Assembly (NCBI RefSeq): GCF_013410665.1
Contig: NZ_JACCFM010000001.1
Span: 1,798,001-1,862,000 of the forward strand
DNA: 64,000 nt
Source: Leifsonia psychrotolerans
Lineage (GTDB): Bacteria; Actinomycetota; Actinomycetes; Actinomycetales; Microbacteriaceae
Reading direction: 5' to 3'
A model generated the notes under the pieces. That model had not been told where the DNA came from and made no database searches. It saw only the letters and a list, made by a program, of their open reading frames with translations. The position numbers and the translations under genes are program-made. Positions within the stretch are counted from its first letter, which is position 1. Every line of letters starts with the position of its first letter. Shown here one piece after another: positions 7,974 through 18,059 of this stretch.

Positions 7974-8867
7974 TCAGTAGGTGGGCGCAGCGGGGAGTTC
8001 AAAGAACTCCTCCAACGTCGTCACACCCGTGTTGTGCATTTCTTCAGCCAGCTCGCTGCCGATGTAGCGGTAGTGCCAGGGTTCGAACGCGAACCCGGTC
8101 ACGTCAACCTTGTCGGCGGGGTAACGAAGCAGAAAGCCAAAGCGCCATGCTGTGTCGCGCAGCCATTGCCCCTCCGCGGTGTCAGCGAAGCAGGTGTTCA
8201 GGGAGCAGTTACCATCAGCCGCCCCGATGTCCATCGTCCACCCAGTCTGGTGCTCGCTGTGCCCGGGCCGAGCGGTGCTGGTATCCGCGTAGGCGCCACC
8301 GTTCGCAGCGACGTCCTCGGCGTACACCTCAACCTGCGTCGAGTAGGCCCGGTAAGCACTGTTCGATGCCAACGACAGACCCGCTTCCGCCTTCGCTGCC
8401 GCGAACATCTCAACGACGGCGCGTGTAGCGTCGGTGCGTAGTCGGGGCTCCCAGGTGTGGGCCACATCGACGACCACCAGGTCGCTCGGTGTGTAATCGA
8501 CAGGACTCAGCGCGCGCCGCTTGTTGACGACGACCCACGGGCTCGTCGGATCGTCGAGGGAATGGGCGCGCTTGTCAAAGCGTGCCGGCGCGGCTGCCGG
8601 AGGCACGGCCGGCGCATCGGAGCCCGACGCGGGTGGAATCGGAATGGGGGTGCGGGTGGCGACGACGGCCTCAGCCGCGGCTGTCGCTCCGTCGGAGGGA
8701 GTGCTGACTGCGACCGGTGCGCTGCCCGACGTCGAAAGATTCCCGATCAGGATGCCGAGCATGATGATCGCAACAATTCCACCACCCGACAGTGCAATCG
8801 TGCGGTTCCGACGCACCCGCCGCGAAATTCGTCTGCTTTTGCGGGGCGCGTCGAACGGGTTACTCAT
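7974..8867 (-). CDS. VanY-type D-alanyl-D-alanine carboxypeptidase (M15B), membrane-anchored
   Basis: I chose ATG 8867 (297 residues) over a TTG ten codons upstream because the basic stretch and membrane helix (about residues 25-45) then lie close to the N-terminus. After a Pro/Ala linker the M15B domain shows the zinc site: PGHSEHQTGWTMDIG carries the His and Asp ligands, and EPWHYRYIG carries the catalytic Glu/His pair. It should trim the terminal D-Ala of peptidoglycan stem peptides outside the membrane. The gene is divergent from the RecQ-like gene at 8978. Confidence 0.9.
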   Translation of the reverse strand: MSNPFDAPRKSRRISRRVRRNRTIALSGGGIVAIIMLGILIGNLSTSGSAPVAVSTPSDGATAAAEAVVATRTPIPIPPASGSDAPAVPPAAAPARFDKRAHSLDDPTSPWVVVNKRRALSPVDYTPSDLVVVDVAHTWEPRLRTDATRAVVEMFAAAKAEAGLSLASNSAYRAYSTQVEVYAEDVAANGGAYADTSTARPGHSEHQTGWTMDIGAADGNCSLNTCFADTAEGQWLRDTAWRFGFLLRYPADKVDVTGFAFEPWHYRYIGSELAEEMHNTGVTTLEEFFELPAAPTY

Positions 8868-8977
8868 TTGGCTGAGCCTATCGAGACAGAGGATCAATGC
8901 GGCTTATTAGGAATCCGCCGGGGTGTCGTCGGCACGTGTCTGAGCGCTCTCGGCCGGGCACCTGACAAGCTGGAGGT

Positions 8978-11170
8978 ATGACTGACACGCGCGCATCCGC
9001 CCTCGCCGTCTTGCGCACGCTTGTTGGGCGCGACGATGCTGATTTTCACGACGGCCAATTCGAAGCGATCGAGACGCTCGTTGATCAGCGTCGACGCGCT
9101 CTCGTCGTGCAGCGCACCGGATGGGGCAAGTCAGCCGTGTACTTCGTGGCGACCCTGCTGTTACGGCAGCGCGGGGCCGGCCCGACGATCCTGGTGTCAC
9201 CGCTTCTGGCCCTCATGCGTGACCAAGTCGCGGCGGCAGCGCGGGCCGGGGTGCGTGCCGTGTCGATCAACTCCTCAAACGCGCACGAGTGGAATGATGT
9301 GTTGCGCCAGCTCGCCGCGGATGAGGTCGACGTGCTGCTGGTCTCACCCGAGCGGCTGAACAACCCGAGCTTTCGCGATGAGCAGCTGCCGGCCCTGATC
9401 AGCCGGGTCGGACTTCTCGTCGTCGACGAGGCACACTGCATCTCTGACTGGGGGCACGATTTTCGACCCGATTACCGGCGGTTGCGAGAGCTGATCGCCA
9501 CACTGCCACCCGGTGTTCCCGTGCTGGCCACGACGGCGACGGCCAATTCCCGCGTGGTTCAGGATGTCGCAGAGCAGTTGAACAGCTCCGCGCAGGTGGA
9601 CAGCTCCGCGCAGGTGAACAGCGCCGGCGACAGCCGAGAGACCGGCGGCACCGAAGTCGTCACGATTCGTGGGCCGTTGGCCCGGGCATCCTTACGCTTG
9701 GGCGTGCTTCGGCTGCCCGATGCCAAGGCTCGGCTGGCCTGGCTACTCAGCCATCTCACCGACCTGCCCGGCAGTGGCATCATCTACACCCTCACCGTCT
9801 CGGCGGCTGAAGACACCGCACGTCTGCTGCGGGAAGCCGGGCATGCCGTTCGGGCGTACACCGGGCAAACCGACACTGCCGAGAGGGAAGAGTCCGAGCA
9901 GCTTCTCAAGAACAATGAGGTGAAGGCGCTCGTGGCCACGAGCGCGTTGGGCATGGGCTTTGACAAGCCAGACCTCGGTTTCGTACTGCACCTCGGCGCT
10001 CCGTCCTCCCCCGTCGCCTACTACCAGCAGGTCGGCCGTGCCGGTCGAGCCACGGCGAACGCCGATGTGCTGCTGCTGCCTGGCCCGGAAGACGAGGCAA
10101 TTTGGCAGTATTTCGCCACGGCATCCATGCCGAGTCAGGCGCGTGCCGAGGCCGTGATCGGTGCTCTGCGTGCGCATGGCGGCTCCCCACTCTCGACCCC
10201 GGCGCTTGAGGCCCGTGTCGACCTGAGGCGTACCCCGCTCGAGCTCCTCCTCAAGGTGCTCGACGTCGACGGTGCTGTGCGCCGGGTGAAGGGCGGCTGG
10301 ATCGCCACCGGCGAACCCTGGTTCTACGATGCGGACCGCTACGAGCGGATCGCCGCCGCCCGTGTGGCCGAGCAGCAGTCGATGATCGAGTACGAGCGTA
10401 CGACCGGATGCCGGATGGAGTTCCTGCAGCGCTCTCTCGACGATGACACCGCGGTGCCCTGCGGGCGGTGCGACACCTGCACCACGGCGTGGTACCCCTC
10501 TCATCTCGACGGCCAGGCGCAGTCTGCTGCGGCCGCATCGCTCGACCGGGTCGGTGTGCTGATTGAGCCACGCGCCCAGTGGCCCGTCGGTGCAGCCAGT
10601 CTCGGCGTCGACGTGCGCGGAAACATTCCGCCCACCGAACGGCTCTCCCCCGGCCGGGCCCTGGCCCGACTGACCGACCTGGGCTGGGGAGGACGGCTGC
10701 GTGAGATGTTCAGCACTGCGGAACCGTCGCCGACAACGAGCCCGGCGGATTCCCCGGCGAGTGCAGCCCTGCTGTCCGCCTGCATTCGGGTGCTCGCCGA
10801 GTGGGACTGGGACGAACGCCCCGCAGCGATCGTGAGCATGCCGTCACGCCGGCACCCGCAGCTCGTCGATTCGGTGGCACGCACCTTCGCCGAGGCCGGC
10901 CGACTTCCCTGGCTCGGCTCGCTCGAGCTCGCGGGCGACGGTCCGGTCGGCCCGTCGGGTGGCAATAGTGCCTACCGTCTCGCCAGCGTCTGGAACCAGT
11001 TCCAGATCGGACCGGAACTCGCCGAACGCTTGACCGAGTATGCATCCCGCCCGATTCTGCTGATTGACGACATTGCCGACAGCCGCTGGACGCTCACCGT
11101 TGCCGGTCGCCTGCTCATTCGGCAGGGCGCTTCGGCGGTTCTGCCGTTCACGCTTGCCCTGCGTTCCTAA
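8978..11170 (+). CDS. RecQ-family ATP-dependent DNA helicase with PRTase-like C-terminus
   Basis: The 730-residue protein has a Walker A motif RTGWGKS (Lys51), a DEAH box at residues 150-153 followed by the RecQ signature CISDWGHDFRPDYRRL, and a second RecA domain ending in QQVGRAGRA. A four-Cys zinc site follows (C..., then CGRCDTC). The C-terminal 40 residues contain LLIDDIADSRWTLT, which resembles a phosphoribosyltransferase PRPP loop. It should unwind DNA 3'-5' in repair. The ribosome binding site GGAGG sits only one base from the ATG, which is unusually close. The stop overlaps that of the convergent permease gene. Confidence 0.9.
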   Translation: MTDTRASALAVLRTLVGRDDADFHDGQFEAIETLVDQRRRALVVQRTGWGKSAVYFVATLLLRQRGAGPTILVSPLLALMRDQVAAAARAGVRAVSINSSNAHEWNDVLRQLAADEVDVLLVSPERLNNPSFRDEQLPALISRVGLLVVDEAHCISDWGHDFRPDYRRLRELIATLPPGVPVLATTATANSRVVQDVAEQLNSSAQVDSSAQVNSAGDSRETGGTEVVTIRGPLARASLRLGVLRLPDAKARLAWLLSHLTDLPGSGIIYTLTVSAAEDTARLLREAGHAVRAYTGQTDTAEREESEQLLKNNEVKALVATSALGMGFDKPDLGFVLHLGAPSSPVAYYQQVGRAGRATANADVLLLPGPEDEAIWQYFATASMPSQARAEAVIGALRAHGGSPLSTPALEARVDLRRTPLELLLKVLDVDGAVRRVKGGWIATGEPWFYDADRYERIAAARVAEQQSMIEYERTTGCRMEFLQRSLDDDTAVPCGRCDTCTTAWYPSHLDGQAQSAAAASLDRVGVLIEPRAQWPVGAASLGVDVRGNIPPTERLSPGRALARLTDLGWGGRLREMFSTAEPSPTTSPADSPASAALLSACIRVLAEWDWDERPAAIVSMPSRRHPQLVDSVARTFAEAGRLPWLGSLELAGDGPVGPSGGNSAYRLASVWNQFQIGPELAERLTEYASRPILLIDDIADSRWTLTVAGRLLIRQGASAVLPFTLALRS
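9581..9622 (+). repeat. 18-bp coding tandem repeat in the RecQ-like gene
   Basis: Two near-identical 18-bp units (9581-9598, 9599-9616) and a short third one encode NSSAQV-DSSAQV-NS. They sit between the helicase motif III region and the second RecA domain, where other RecQ proteins have a short loop. Confidence 0.9.
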
Positions 11171-12915
11171 GCCTTCTGATCGTCTGGTGCCTCCGGAGGA
11201 AGCTCGGACGGAGTGTCGATGCCTTCACCGGTCTCGGCATTGATCGCCGTTTCCCCCGGGGGCAGGTTCGAGAAGTCGGGGGCGATAATCGTCGGGACCC
11301 GGCCGGCGTCGGGCAGTCCGAAGGTCGGACTCACGGGGCCCTCGGTCACAAGCACCAAGTCGTCGGTACGTTTGGGCAGCGTCCGGCCACGAAAAAAGTC
11401 GGGCCGCACGGCCCACCAGATGAACATGACCACGACTCCGACCACCATGGACCCGATGCCGACGACCGCGACCGCCCCGATGCCGAAGATCGTGACGTTC
11501 GTGCCGTTCGCGTCTTGCAACCAGTCCGGCAGGGCATACTGTTGCACCCCGTAGATGAATGCAGCGGTGAGCATCAGGCCGCCCAGCAGGGGGAACAATC
11601 CGCGCATGATCACATGTCGAAACGATGACCACATGGTTGTGCGGTAGTACCAGACGCAGGCAAAACCGGTCAGCCCGTAGTAGAACGCGATCATCAGTCC
11701 GATCGAACCGATCAAGGCTCCAAGCAGCTGCACACTGATCAGAGTGAAGAGCACGTAAAACCCCACTGAGACAGCGCCCATGGCGACAGTGGACCAGGTC
11801 GGTGTGAGAAACTTCGGGTGGATTCGGGCGAATTTCTCGGGGAGGGCCTTATAGACCGCCATCGACAGCGTGGTGCGAGCGGTCGGCAGAATGGTGGTCT
11901 GCGTTGAGGCGGCCGCCGATGACAGAATCGAGAGGGCGAGAAGCAGCGCCGCCGCATGGCCGAGCACGCTGTTGCCGAACAGTGCCGGGCCGATCGCTGA
12001 GAACACATCCGCCGCATTGTCGGCGTTGCCGAGGCCGATGCCCGTCGTTCCGACGCCCGCAAACGCGACAGCCGCAACCGTGACGAGTGCGTAGGTTCCG
12101 AGGAGCAGGAACGTACTGATCACCGCTGCCCGGCCCGGCGTCTTACCCGGGTCTTTGGTCTCCTCGTTGACCGAGACGGCCGTATCCCACCCCCAGTAAA
12201 TGAACACGGCTGTCAGCACAGCTGGCGCGATCACGCTGCCGAAGTCGAGGGTGAACGGGTTGAACCAATCAATATTGGGCATGATCGAGTAGGACTCGGC
12301 GGTTCCGGTGTAGACGCGGCCGAGAGCGAAAACCGAGAACAGAATCAGCACCACCACTTCGATGCTGAGCAGCACATACTGAATTCGGGCCGACAGCTCG
12401 ATGCCGCGGTAACAGATCCAGGTCATCAGGATGATCCAGATCACGCCGGCCACGGTCGACCAGAGCTGATCGTCGGCGAGGGCGGCGACACCCGTCAGCC
12501 CCAGATCTCCCATAAACGTGAAGGAATACGACCCGGCCACTTGAGCAAGGTTGGCCATCACGATCACGTCGGCAGCGACAATCCCCCAGCCGCCGAGCCA
12601 GCCCGTGATGGGTCCGAATGCGCGCGTGCCCCAGGTGAACGTCGTGCCGCAATCGGGTTCTGCCTTGTTGAGTTCTTGATAGGCGACGGCGATGAGGTAC
12701 ATCGGGATGAAAGCGAGAATCACGATGCCCGGCGATTTCACGCCGGCGAGGAGCGCCCCACCACTCGCGACGATGAATCCCAGGCTGGCGGCCAGGCTGT
12801 AGGCCGGTGCCGTCGATGCGACACCCACGACGACGCTGGAGAGCAGCCCGAGCGAGCCCCCCTTCAATCCTTTGCTGTCGACGTGATCGGACGGGGCGGG
12901 AACTGTGCTTGTCAT
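11167..12915 (-). CDS. APC superfamily amino acid/polyamine permease
   Basis: I chose ATG 12915 (582 residues), which follows a GGAG site. The longer frame adds 39 unlike-membrane residues. The protein has about 12-14 membrane helices. It has the APC start pattern with GLLSSVVVGVASTAPAYSLA in helix 1 and CGTTFTWGTRAFGPITGWLGG in helix 3. A hydrophilic tail of about 65 residues follows the last helix. The substrate is probably an amino acid or amine, but the sequence does not say which. The gene is convergent with the RecQ-like gene, and the two stop codons interlock at 11167-11170. The 166-bp gap upstream (12916-13081) holds no gene that I can support and should carry its promoter. Confidence 0.85.
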   Translation of the reverse strand: MTSTVPAPSDHVDSKGLKGGSLGLLSSVVVGVASTAPAYSLAASLGFIVASGGALLAGVKSPGIVILAFIPMYLIAVAYQELNKAEPDCGTTFTWGTRAFGPITGWLGGWGIVAADVIVMANLAQVAGSYSFTFMGDLGLTGVAALADDQLWSTVAGVIWIILMTWICYRGIELSARIQYVLLSIEVVVLILFSVFALGRVYTGTAESYSIMPNIDWFNPFTLDFGSVIAPAVLTAVFIYWGWDTAVSVNEETKDPGKTPGRAAVISTFLLLGTYALVTVAAVAFAGVGTTGIGLGNADNAADVFSAIGPALFGNSVLGHAAALLLALSILSSAAASTQTTILPTARTTLSMAVYKALPEKFARIHPKFLTPTWSTVAMGAVSVGFYVLFTLISVQLLGALIGSIGLMIAFYYGLTGFACVWYYRTTMWSSFRHVIMRGLFPLLGGLMLTAAFIYGVQQYALPDWLQDANGTNVTIFGIGAVAVVGIGSMVVGVVVMFIWWAVRPDFFRGRTLPKRTDDLVLVTEGPVSPTFGLPDAGRVPTIIAPDFSNLPPGETAINAETGEGIDTPSELPPEAPDDQKA

Positions 12916-13081
12916 CGGGAACTCCAACGCAGGGGTACCGGCGGAACCTGAATCAACGCGGTCGTTCAACGGTGAGCGATCTGACAAAACCTGGTTTACC
13001 CCTGTTGGGGCGGTTTCGCACCTGTGGATCAATCAGTTGACTTCTGCTCTTTGTCGACCGTCGTTCCACGCGACGATGTCG

Positions 13082-16054
13082 CTACATCACGATGCTGCTG
13101 TCACCCCGGCTCGAGACCACGATCGCGAGCTTCGCCGGAATCTGTTCTTTCATTGATTCCACGTGACTGATCAACCCGATCGTGCGCCCCCCGGCCCGCA
13201 AGCCGTCGAGGGTACTCATCGCCGTCTCAAGCGTCTCACTGTCGAGGGACCCGAAGCCCTCATCGACGAACAGGGTGTCGAGGGCGATGCCCCCGGCCTG
13301 GTTCGACACCGTTTCGGCGAGCCCGAGAGCCAACGCCAACGAGGCCAGGAAGGTCTCACCGCCGGACAGTGAATGGGTGGGTCGAGCCCGCCCGGTGTGC
13401 TCGTCACGGATCGCCAACCCGAGACCCGACTGGGCGCCCCGGAATTGTACAGAATCGTCGTGCTCGAGTGCATACCGGGCACCGGTCATAGTGCGCAACC
13501 GCAGGTTGGCGGCGGCAATAATCTCTTCGAGCTGAGCCGCTAACACGTAGGTTTCGAGTCGCATTCGCTTTGTATTCGGCTCTTCACCGTGAATGACTGC
13601 GGCCAACTCTCGCACGTGTTTTTGCGTTGTCAGCAACGTGGCGGAATCCGCAACCTTCTTCTGCGCAGAGGCAACCACGGCACTGACGTGACTGATGCGT
13701 TCGCTCAGTGCACTCGATGCCGCCAAAGCGACATCACGGGCGGTACCGGCCGACTCGAGCGACTGCTGGGCTTCAGAGAGGTCGATCAGTGAGTCCGGCA
13801 ACTCGGCCAGGGCCGGTTCGGCCAGCACTGCGCGCACGCCCGCGATCTCGTCGTCGTGGCGACGAATGTCGGCGTCGTGCGCCATCATCGCTGCATCCGG
13901 CAGACGAGCTGCCTCAGCATCGGCCTGTGTGCCAAACCCCTCCTCCGCCAGTTGCGCCGTCACCCCCGCGGTTGCCAGTTCGACCGCGGTTGTTCTCTCT
14001 CGTCTCTCAGCCTGAGCGTCGTTCACTCCCCGAGCTGCGGTGAGCTCGACGGTCAACCGGTTCACCCGTTCGGTGACGCTGGCGAAACCGTCGAGGTGTC
14101 GCGCCACGCGCTCTGTGATGGCGTGTCGTGTGCTGCGCAGCGTGGTCACGGTGGCGGTGGCGTCGTCTCGCGATTCGCGGAGTTCGGCGAGCTGTGCTGT
14201 GGCTTCGTCGAGTTCCGCCCGCAATGCACTCCGTCGATCGTCGAGTGTCGCGAGTCGGGCCGTGGCCGCTCGGGCGTCGTCGAGCGTCGTCGTCGCCACC
14301 GCCAGAGCCGCCAGGATGTGCGCGTGCGTTTTGTTGTGCGTCCGAGCCCGCGCATCGGCGTGGCTCAGCGTGAGTTTCTGCGCGACGTCGTGCGCGGCGT
14401 CGAGGGCGCTGTGCGTGCTACTGAGCTCATCACGCGCCGCTTCGATGTCGGCGTCGGTGAGTGGCGGCGCGTCGGCCGCTGCGGGGTTCGGATGCTCAGG
14501 CGAGCCGCACACCGAGCAGGGCTCGCCGTCGACGAGTGACGCGGCGAGCTCCGCCGCATGACCGGCCAGCCTCGCCGTGAGCAGCCGGTCGTAGCGCAGC
14601 GCCAGGTCACGATGGGCGGCACTGGCGGCTTTCTCGGCCTGGTGGGCCGCCCGGAGTTTCGGTTCGAGACTGGCCAAGTCGGCAACGGCGCTGTTTTCGG
14701 CTTCGAGCCGATCCAGCTCGGCGCTGGATTCGTCGTGCCGCGCAGCGAGAAGCGTTGCGGCCGCGAACTCTGCGTCGAGAGACTGCAGCTGTGCGGGGAT
14801 CTCGGCCAGGTGCGTCTCGGCGGCGTGGAGTGCGTCGAGGGCGTGTTGCAGGCGCTCGTCGGAACGAAGAATCTCGCCCGCCAGGCTCGGCAGTTTCAGT
14901 TCTGCCTCACGCACATCGTTCAATGAGCCGAGGCTGCCGAGCAGTGCGTCGATCGAAGCCGTCGGATCGGCAGCGTTCGTGCCCTCAGGCGAGCCTGTCA
15001 CCTGTAGCCAGGTTGATCGGGCACGCTGTTCGGCGGCGACGGCGGTGTCGAGTGCGCCCTGGGCGTCGTATCGGGCCCGGATCTGCGGCCAGACTCGTGC
15101 GGCTCGACGCGCGTCGGCTAGCAGACGGCGAGCGTGCTCGACGGTCGCGCCGGCCGATTCGAGTCGTTCCATTTTCAGGATGGCCGCCTCGCGCTGGTCT
15201 TGACGGCGACGCAGATCACTCTGCTCGCGGAAGGCTTCCGTCGCGGCGGCGAACGCGGAATCGGCCGCAGTGGCGCAGTCGGCCGCCACCGCACCCACCT
15301 GTTCGAGTTCAGCCATCGCTTCGTGGAACCATTCGACCCCCGGATTGGCCGGCACCGCGGTGTCGGCACGGTGCGGGGCGACGGTCGTGGCGAAACCGTG
15401 GATCTGCTGCTGTACCGCGGTGAGCTCGTCACCCAGGTGTTTGCGACGCGCAACAAGTTCTGATTCGAGGCGTTCAAAGCGTGAGGTGCCAAACAACGAG
15501 CGCAAAACCGCACGACGGTCGTCGGTCTTGGCCAGTAAGAACTTCTGGAACCGGTTCTGCGCCAGCAGGATCACCTGCAGAAATTGGTCTTGCGTGAGCG
15601 GCAGCACGCGGCTGAGCTCGTTGCCGACATCGACCGGGCGGGAGGCGACGCCCCGCCAGCCAGCCCCACCGTCACTGCCGGCGATGCTGTCGTCGCGTAC
15701 GTCGAGCTGGGCATCGGGCTGAGAGGTGGTCGTTCCGCCGCCGCGCTTCTTCGCCCGTTCGTAGCGCGGGGTGCGATAGATACGGTAGTCGGCCTCGCCC
15801 ACAACGAACTCGAGTTCAACGAAGGTCGGATCGCTCTCGTCGCAGTGGTCACTGCGCAGTTGGGGTTCGGTGCCGTCATACCGGGGAACACTGCCGTAGA
15901 GCGCAAAACAGATGGCGTCGAGAATGCTTGACTTGCCGGCCCCGGTCTTTCCCGTGATGAGGAAGATTCCGTCGTCGTCGAAACGCTCAAAATCGATCAA
16001 CTGTTCGTTCTTGTACGGTCCAAACCCGGCCAGGCGCAGTCGCTTAATCTTCAT
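13082..16054 (-). CDS. sbcC: Exonuclease SbcC (SMC-like ATPase subunit of SbcCD)
   Basis: The 990-residue protein has Walker A GKTGAGKSS (Lys41) near the N-terminus, long coiled coils, a central zinc hook with Cys513 and Cys516 (PCSVCGSPEHPNP), the ABC signature HSLSGGETFLASLALALGLA and Walker B LFVDEGFGSLD near the C-terminus. Together with SbcD it forms the ATP-dependent nuclease that opens hairpins and processes DNA ends, the bacterial counterpart of Rad50-Mre11. Its ATG overlaps the stop of sbcD in an ATGA, so translation is coupled. Confidence 0.96.
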   Translation of the reverse strand: MKIKRLRLAGFGPYKNEQLIDFERFDDDGIFLITGKTGAGKSSILDAICFALYGSVPRYDGTEPQLRSDHCDESDPTFVELEFVVGEADYRIYRTPRYERAKKRGGGTTTSQPDAQLDVRDDSIAGSDGGAGWRGVASRPVDVGNELSRVLPLTQDQFLQVILLAQNRFQKFLLAKTDDRRAVLRSLFGTSRFERLESELVARRKHLGDELTAVQQQIHGFATTVAPHRADTAVPANPGVEWFHEAMAELEQVGAVAADCATAADSAFAAATEAFREQSDLRRRQDQREAAILKMERLESAGATVEHARRLLADARRAARVWPQIRARYDAQGALDTAVAAEQRARSTWLQVTGSPEGTNAADPTASIDALLGSLGSLNDVREAELKLPSLAGEILRSDERLQHALDALHAAETHLAEIPAQLQSLDAEFAAATLLAARHDESSAELDRLEAENSAVADLASLEPKLRAAHQAEKAASAAHRDLALRYDRLLTARLAGHAAELAASLVDGEPCSVCGSPEHPNPAAADAPPLTDADIEAARDELSSTHSALDAAHDVAQKLTLSHADARARTHNKTHAHILAALAVATTTLDDARAATARLATLDDRRSALRAELDEATAQLAELRESRDDATATVTTLRSTRHAITERVARHLDGFASVTERVNRLTVELTAARGVNDAQAERRERTTAVELATAGVTAQLAEEGFGTQADAEAARLPDAAMMAHDADIRRHDDEIAGVRAVLAEPALAELPDSLIDLSEAQQSLESAGTARDVALAASSALSERISHVSAVVASAQKKVADSATLLTTQKHVRELAAVIHGEEPNTKRMRLETYVLAAQLEEIIAAANLRLRTMTGARYALEHDDSVQFRGAQSGLGLAIRDEHTGRARPTHSLSGGETFLASLALALGLAETVSNQAGGIALDTLFVDEGFGSLDSETLETAMSTLDGLRAGGRTIGLISHVESMKEQIPAKLAIVVSSRGDSSIVM

Positions 16055-17205
16055 GCTGTCATCTCGGTGGCACGCGCGTCGGCGGCAAGAACTTCGGCGA
16101 CGAGGCGGCGTTCGAACTCGGTCGGTCCGACGCCGTTTCGTACCAGCTCAAGGAACCCGGCGACGATGTCGGGGTCTGATTTGGCTCTGACCCGCTCGGC
16201 ATAGGTTGTCGTGGTGGTCGCCGCAGTCACACTCGGCCGATGCTCGAGTGCGACGCAGTACGGAAAGCGTTTCTGCAGGGCTCGCATTGCATCGAGCGGG
16301 CGCACCTGATCGGTGAGGATTGCCGACACCCAGTCGTTCTCGTTTTCGGCGTACGTGTCGTCGGTCAACAGATCGTCGAGGTCACCCGTGAGCACGCTCA
16401 GCCGGCGCGGCACGGGAAGGTCGACCCAGTCGACCGAGTCAAGCCCGGTCGCGCCGAGTTCGACGAGCCAGCCGCCCCGCGGTTTTCCGGCCTCGGAGAA
16501 GGAGTAGTGCAGAGGAGCGCCCGAGTAGCGCACCCGCTGGGAGATGGTCGAGCGACCGTGAATATGGCCGAGAGCCACATAGTCTGGGCCGTCGAAAACG
16601 GAGGCGGGAACGAGGTCGAGGCCGCCGGCACTGATGTCACGCTCCACATCGCTCGCGTTCACCCCCGCCGCGAAACAGTGCGAGAGAACCACCGAGCGGC
16701 CACCCCGAACGGTCAGATCAGCCCGGATCTGCTGCATGGCAAAACCCAGAACCTGCTCGTGGGTTCTGAGCACCACGTCGGGGTAGTGGTGTCGAATCAA
16801 CGCCGGTTCGAGGTAGGGAATGCCATAGAAATTCACGGGACCCTCAGCATCGGCGATGGTGACCGGCTCAAGGTACTGGTTATAGCGCGTCACGACATGG
16901 ATGTCTGCAAAGCTCGCCCACTCAGATTGGAAGCCGAGTCGGGTAGCCGAGTCATGGTTGCCGCTGGTCATGACGACGACAGCCCCGGCTTTGCGAATGG
17001 CACGGAGCGCGTGTTCGAGCAGCGCATAGCTGTCGGCAGCGGGCGTTGCCGAGTCGAAGATGTCACCGGATACCGCCACGACGTCGACACCCTGGCTGCG
17101 CACGATCTCGACCAGAGCGTCAAGCACCTCACGCAGATGACCGAGGGTCGAATGCGTGTGGAAGGTGCGCCCGATGTGCCAGTCGGAGGTGTGCAGAATC
17201 TTCAT
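16051..17205 (-). CDS. sbcD: Exonuclease SbcD (Mre11-like nuclease subunit)
   Basis: I chose ATG 17205 (384 residues) because the first metal-binding motif starts at once (MKILHTSDWHIGR, Asp8 and His10). The further phosphoesterase motifs are SGDIFDSA, TSGNHDSATRL, SHCFAAG and GHIHGR. It is the Mn-dependent nuclease partner of SbcC, whose gene overlaps it by 4 bp. The order sbcD-sbcC is the usual one. Confidence 0.96.
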   Translation of the reverse strand: MKILHTSDWHIGRTFHTHSTLGHLREVLDALVEIVRSQGVDVVAVSGDIFDSATPAADSYALLEHALRAIRKAGAVVVMTSGNHDSATRLGFQSEWASFADIHVVTRYNQYLEPVTIADAEGPVNFYGIPYLEPALIRHHYPDVVLRTHEQVLGFAMQQIRADLTVRGGRSVVLSHCFAAGVNASDVERDISAGGLDLVPASVFDGPDYVALGHIHGRSTISQRVRYSGAPLHYSFSEAGKPRGGWLVELGATGLDSVDWVDLPVPRRLSVLTGDLDDLLTDDTYAENENDWVSAILTDQVRPLDAMRALQKRFPYCVALEHRPSVTAATTTTTYAERVRAKSDPDIVAGFLELVRNGVGPTEFERRLVAEVLAADARATEMTA

Positions 17206-17279
17206 GATTCTCACGCTAGTGCCGCGCACTGACAGAGTCCGGCACGACGACGCGTGGCTGGCAGCTTTCCCTCCGTTGC

Positions 17280-18059
17280 TCAGCCGGTCGGCAAGAACTG
17301 CGCCAGTTGCGCGGCAATGATCTCGCGCACACGCGCGTCGCTGATCGTTGCGGTTCCATCACCTGCCTGCACACCATAGTTGCCGAAGCGCGCGTGATTG
17401 GCGCCGTCAATCTCAGTGAACGTGCTATCGGCCGGGAGCAGATGCGCGGCATCCGCGACCTTCTGCGGCGTGCTCAGGCCGTCGTCCGATCCGCTGATGC
17501 TGAGCACACGGATGTCGGTGTGGGCGAGATCGTTGGCGCAATAGCTTCCGAAGAGAATGAGGCCGTGGATCTCGGGCTGCTCGGCATACTGGCAGGCCCG
17601 CACACCGCCCAGCGAATGACCGCCGACATACCAGGTTGTGATGCCCTGCGTGTCGTCGGTGAACGAACTCAGGGGGCGCTGATCAAAGAAGGCCAGGTTG
17701 AGAATCGGTTTCGTGATCACCACCGTCATTCCCTCCTCGCTCACCGCCGCAGAGAGTTTGTACAGGTAGGCCTCCGGGGCCACTTTTGCCCCGGGGATGA
17801 AGACCAATCCCACCCCCGACGCTCGACCGGTCGGGGACATGACCACTGCGTTGTCATGTTCGGTCACGGTCACGGCAGGATTTGCCTTCACGCTCGCCAC
17901 CGACGCGTCGGTCGCCTGCATCACTCCCGTATTGGCCCAGATGAGGAATCCGATGACGACAACAACGAGCAACCCGACGACACCGAACCCCACAGCCCGG
18001 ACGATTCGTACGGCTCGCGATCGACGGTGTTTCTGTCGTGTCGACTGTCGGGCGGTCAT
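17280..18059 (-). CDS. Alpha/beta hydrolase, membrane-anchored
   Basis: The 259-residue protein has a basic N-terminus and one membrane helix (about residues 20-43), so the enzyme domain is outside the cell membrane. The nucleophile elbow is GGHSLGG, the acid is in SGSDDGLS and the catalytic His in GANHARFG. The fold matches the small hydrolases of the Abhydrolase/Hydrolase_5 group. The substrate is unknown. Its ATG overlaps the stop of the DHA2 transporter (ATGA, 18056-18059), so the two genes are translationally coupled and probably act on the same compound class. Confidence 0.85.
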   Translation of the reverse strand: MTARQSTRQKHRRSRAVRIVRAVGFGVVGLLVVVVIGFLIWANTGVMQATDASVASVKANPAVTVTEHDNAVVMSPTGRASGVGLVFIPGAKVAPEAYLYKLSAAVSEEGMTVVITKPILNLAFFDQRPLSSFTDDTQGITTWYVGGHSLGGVRACQYAEQPEIHGLILFGSYCANDLAHTDIRVLSISGSDDGLSTPQKVADAAHLLPADSTFTEIDGANHARFGNYGVQAGDGTATISDARVREIIAAQLAQFLPTG

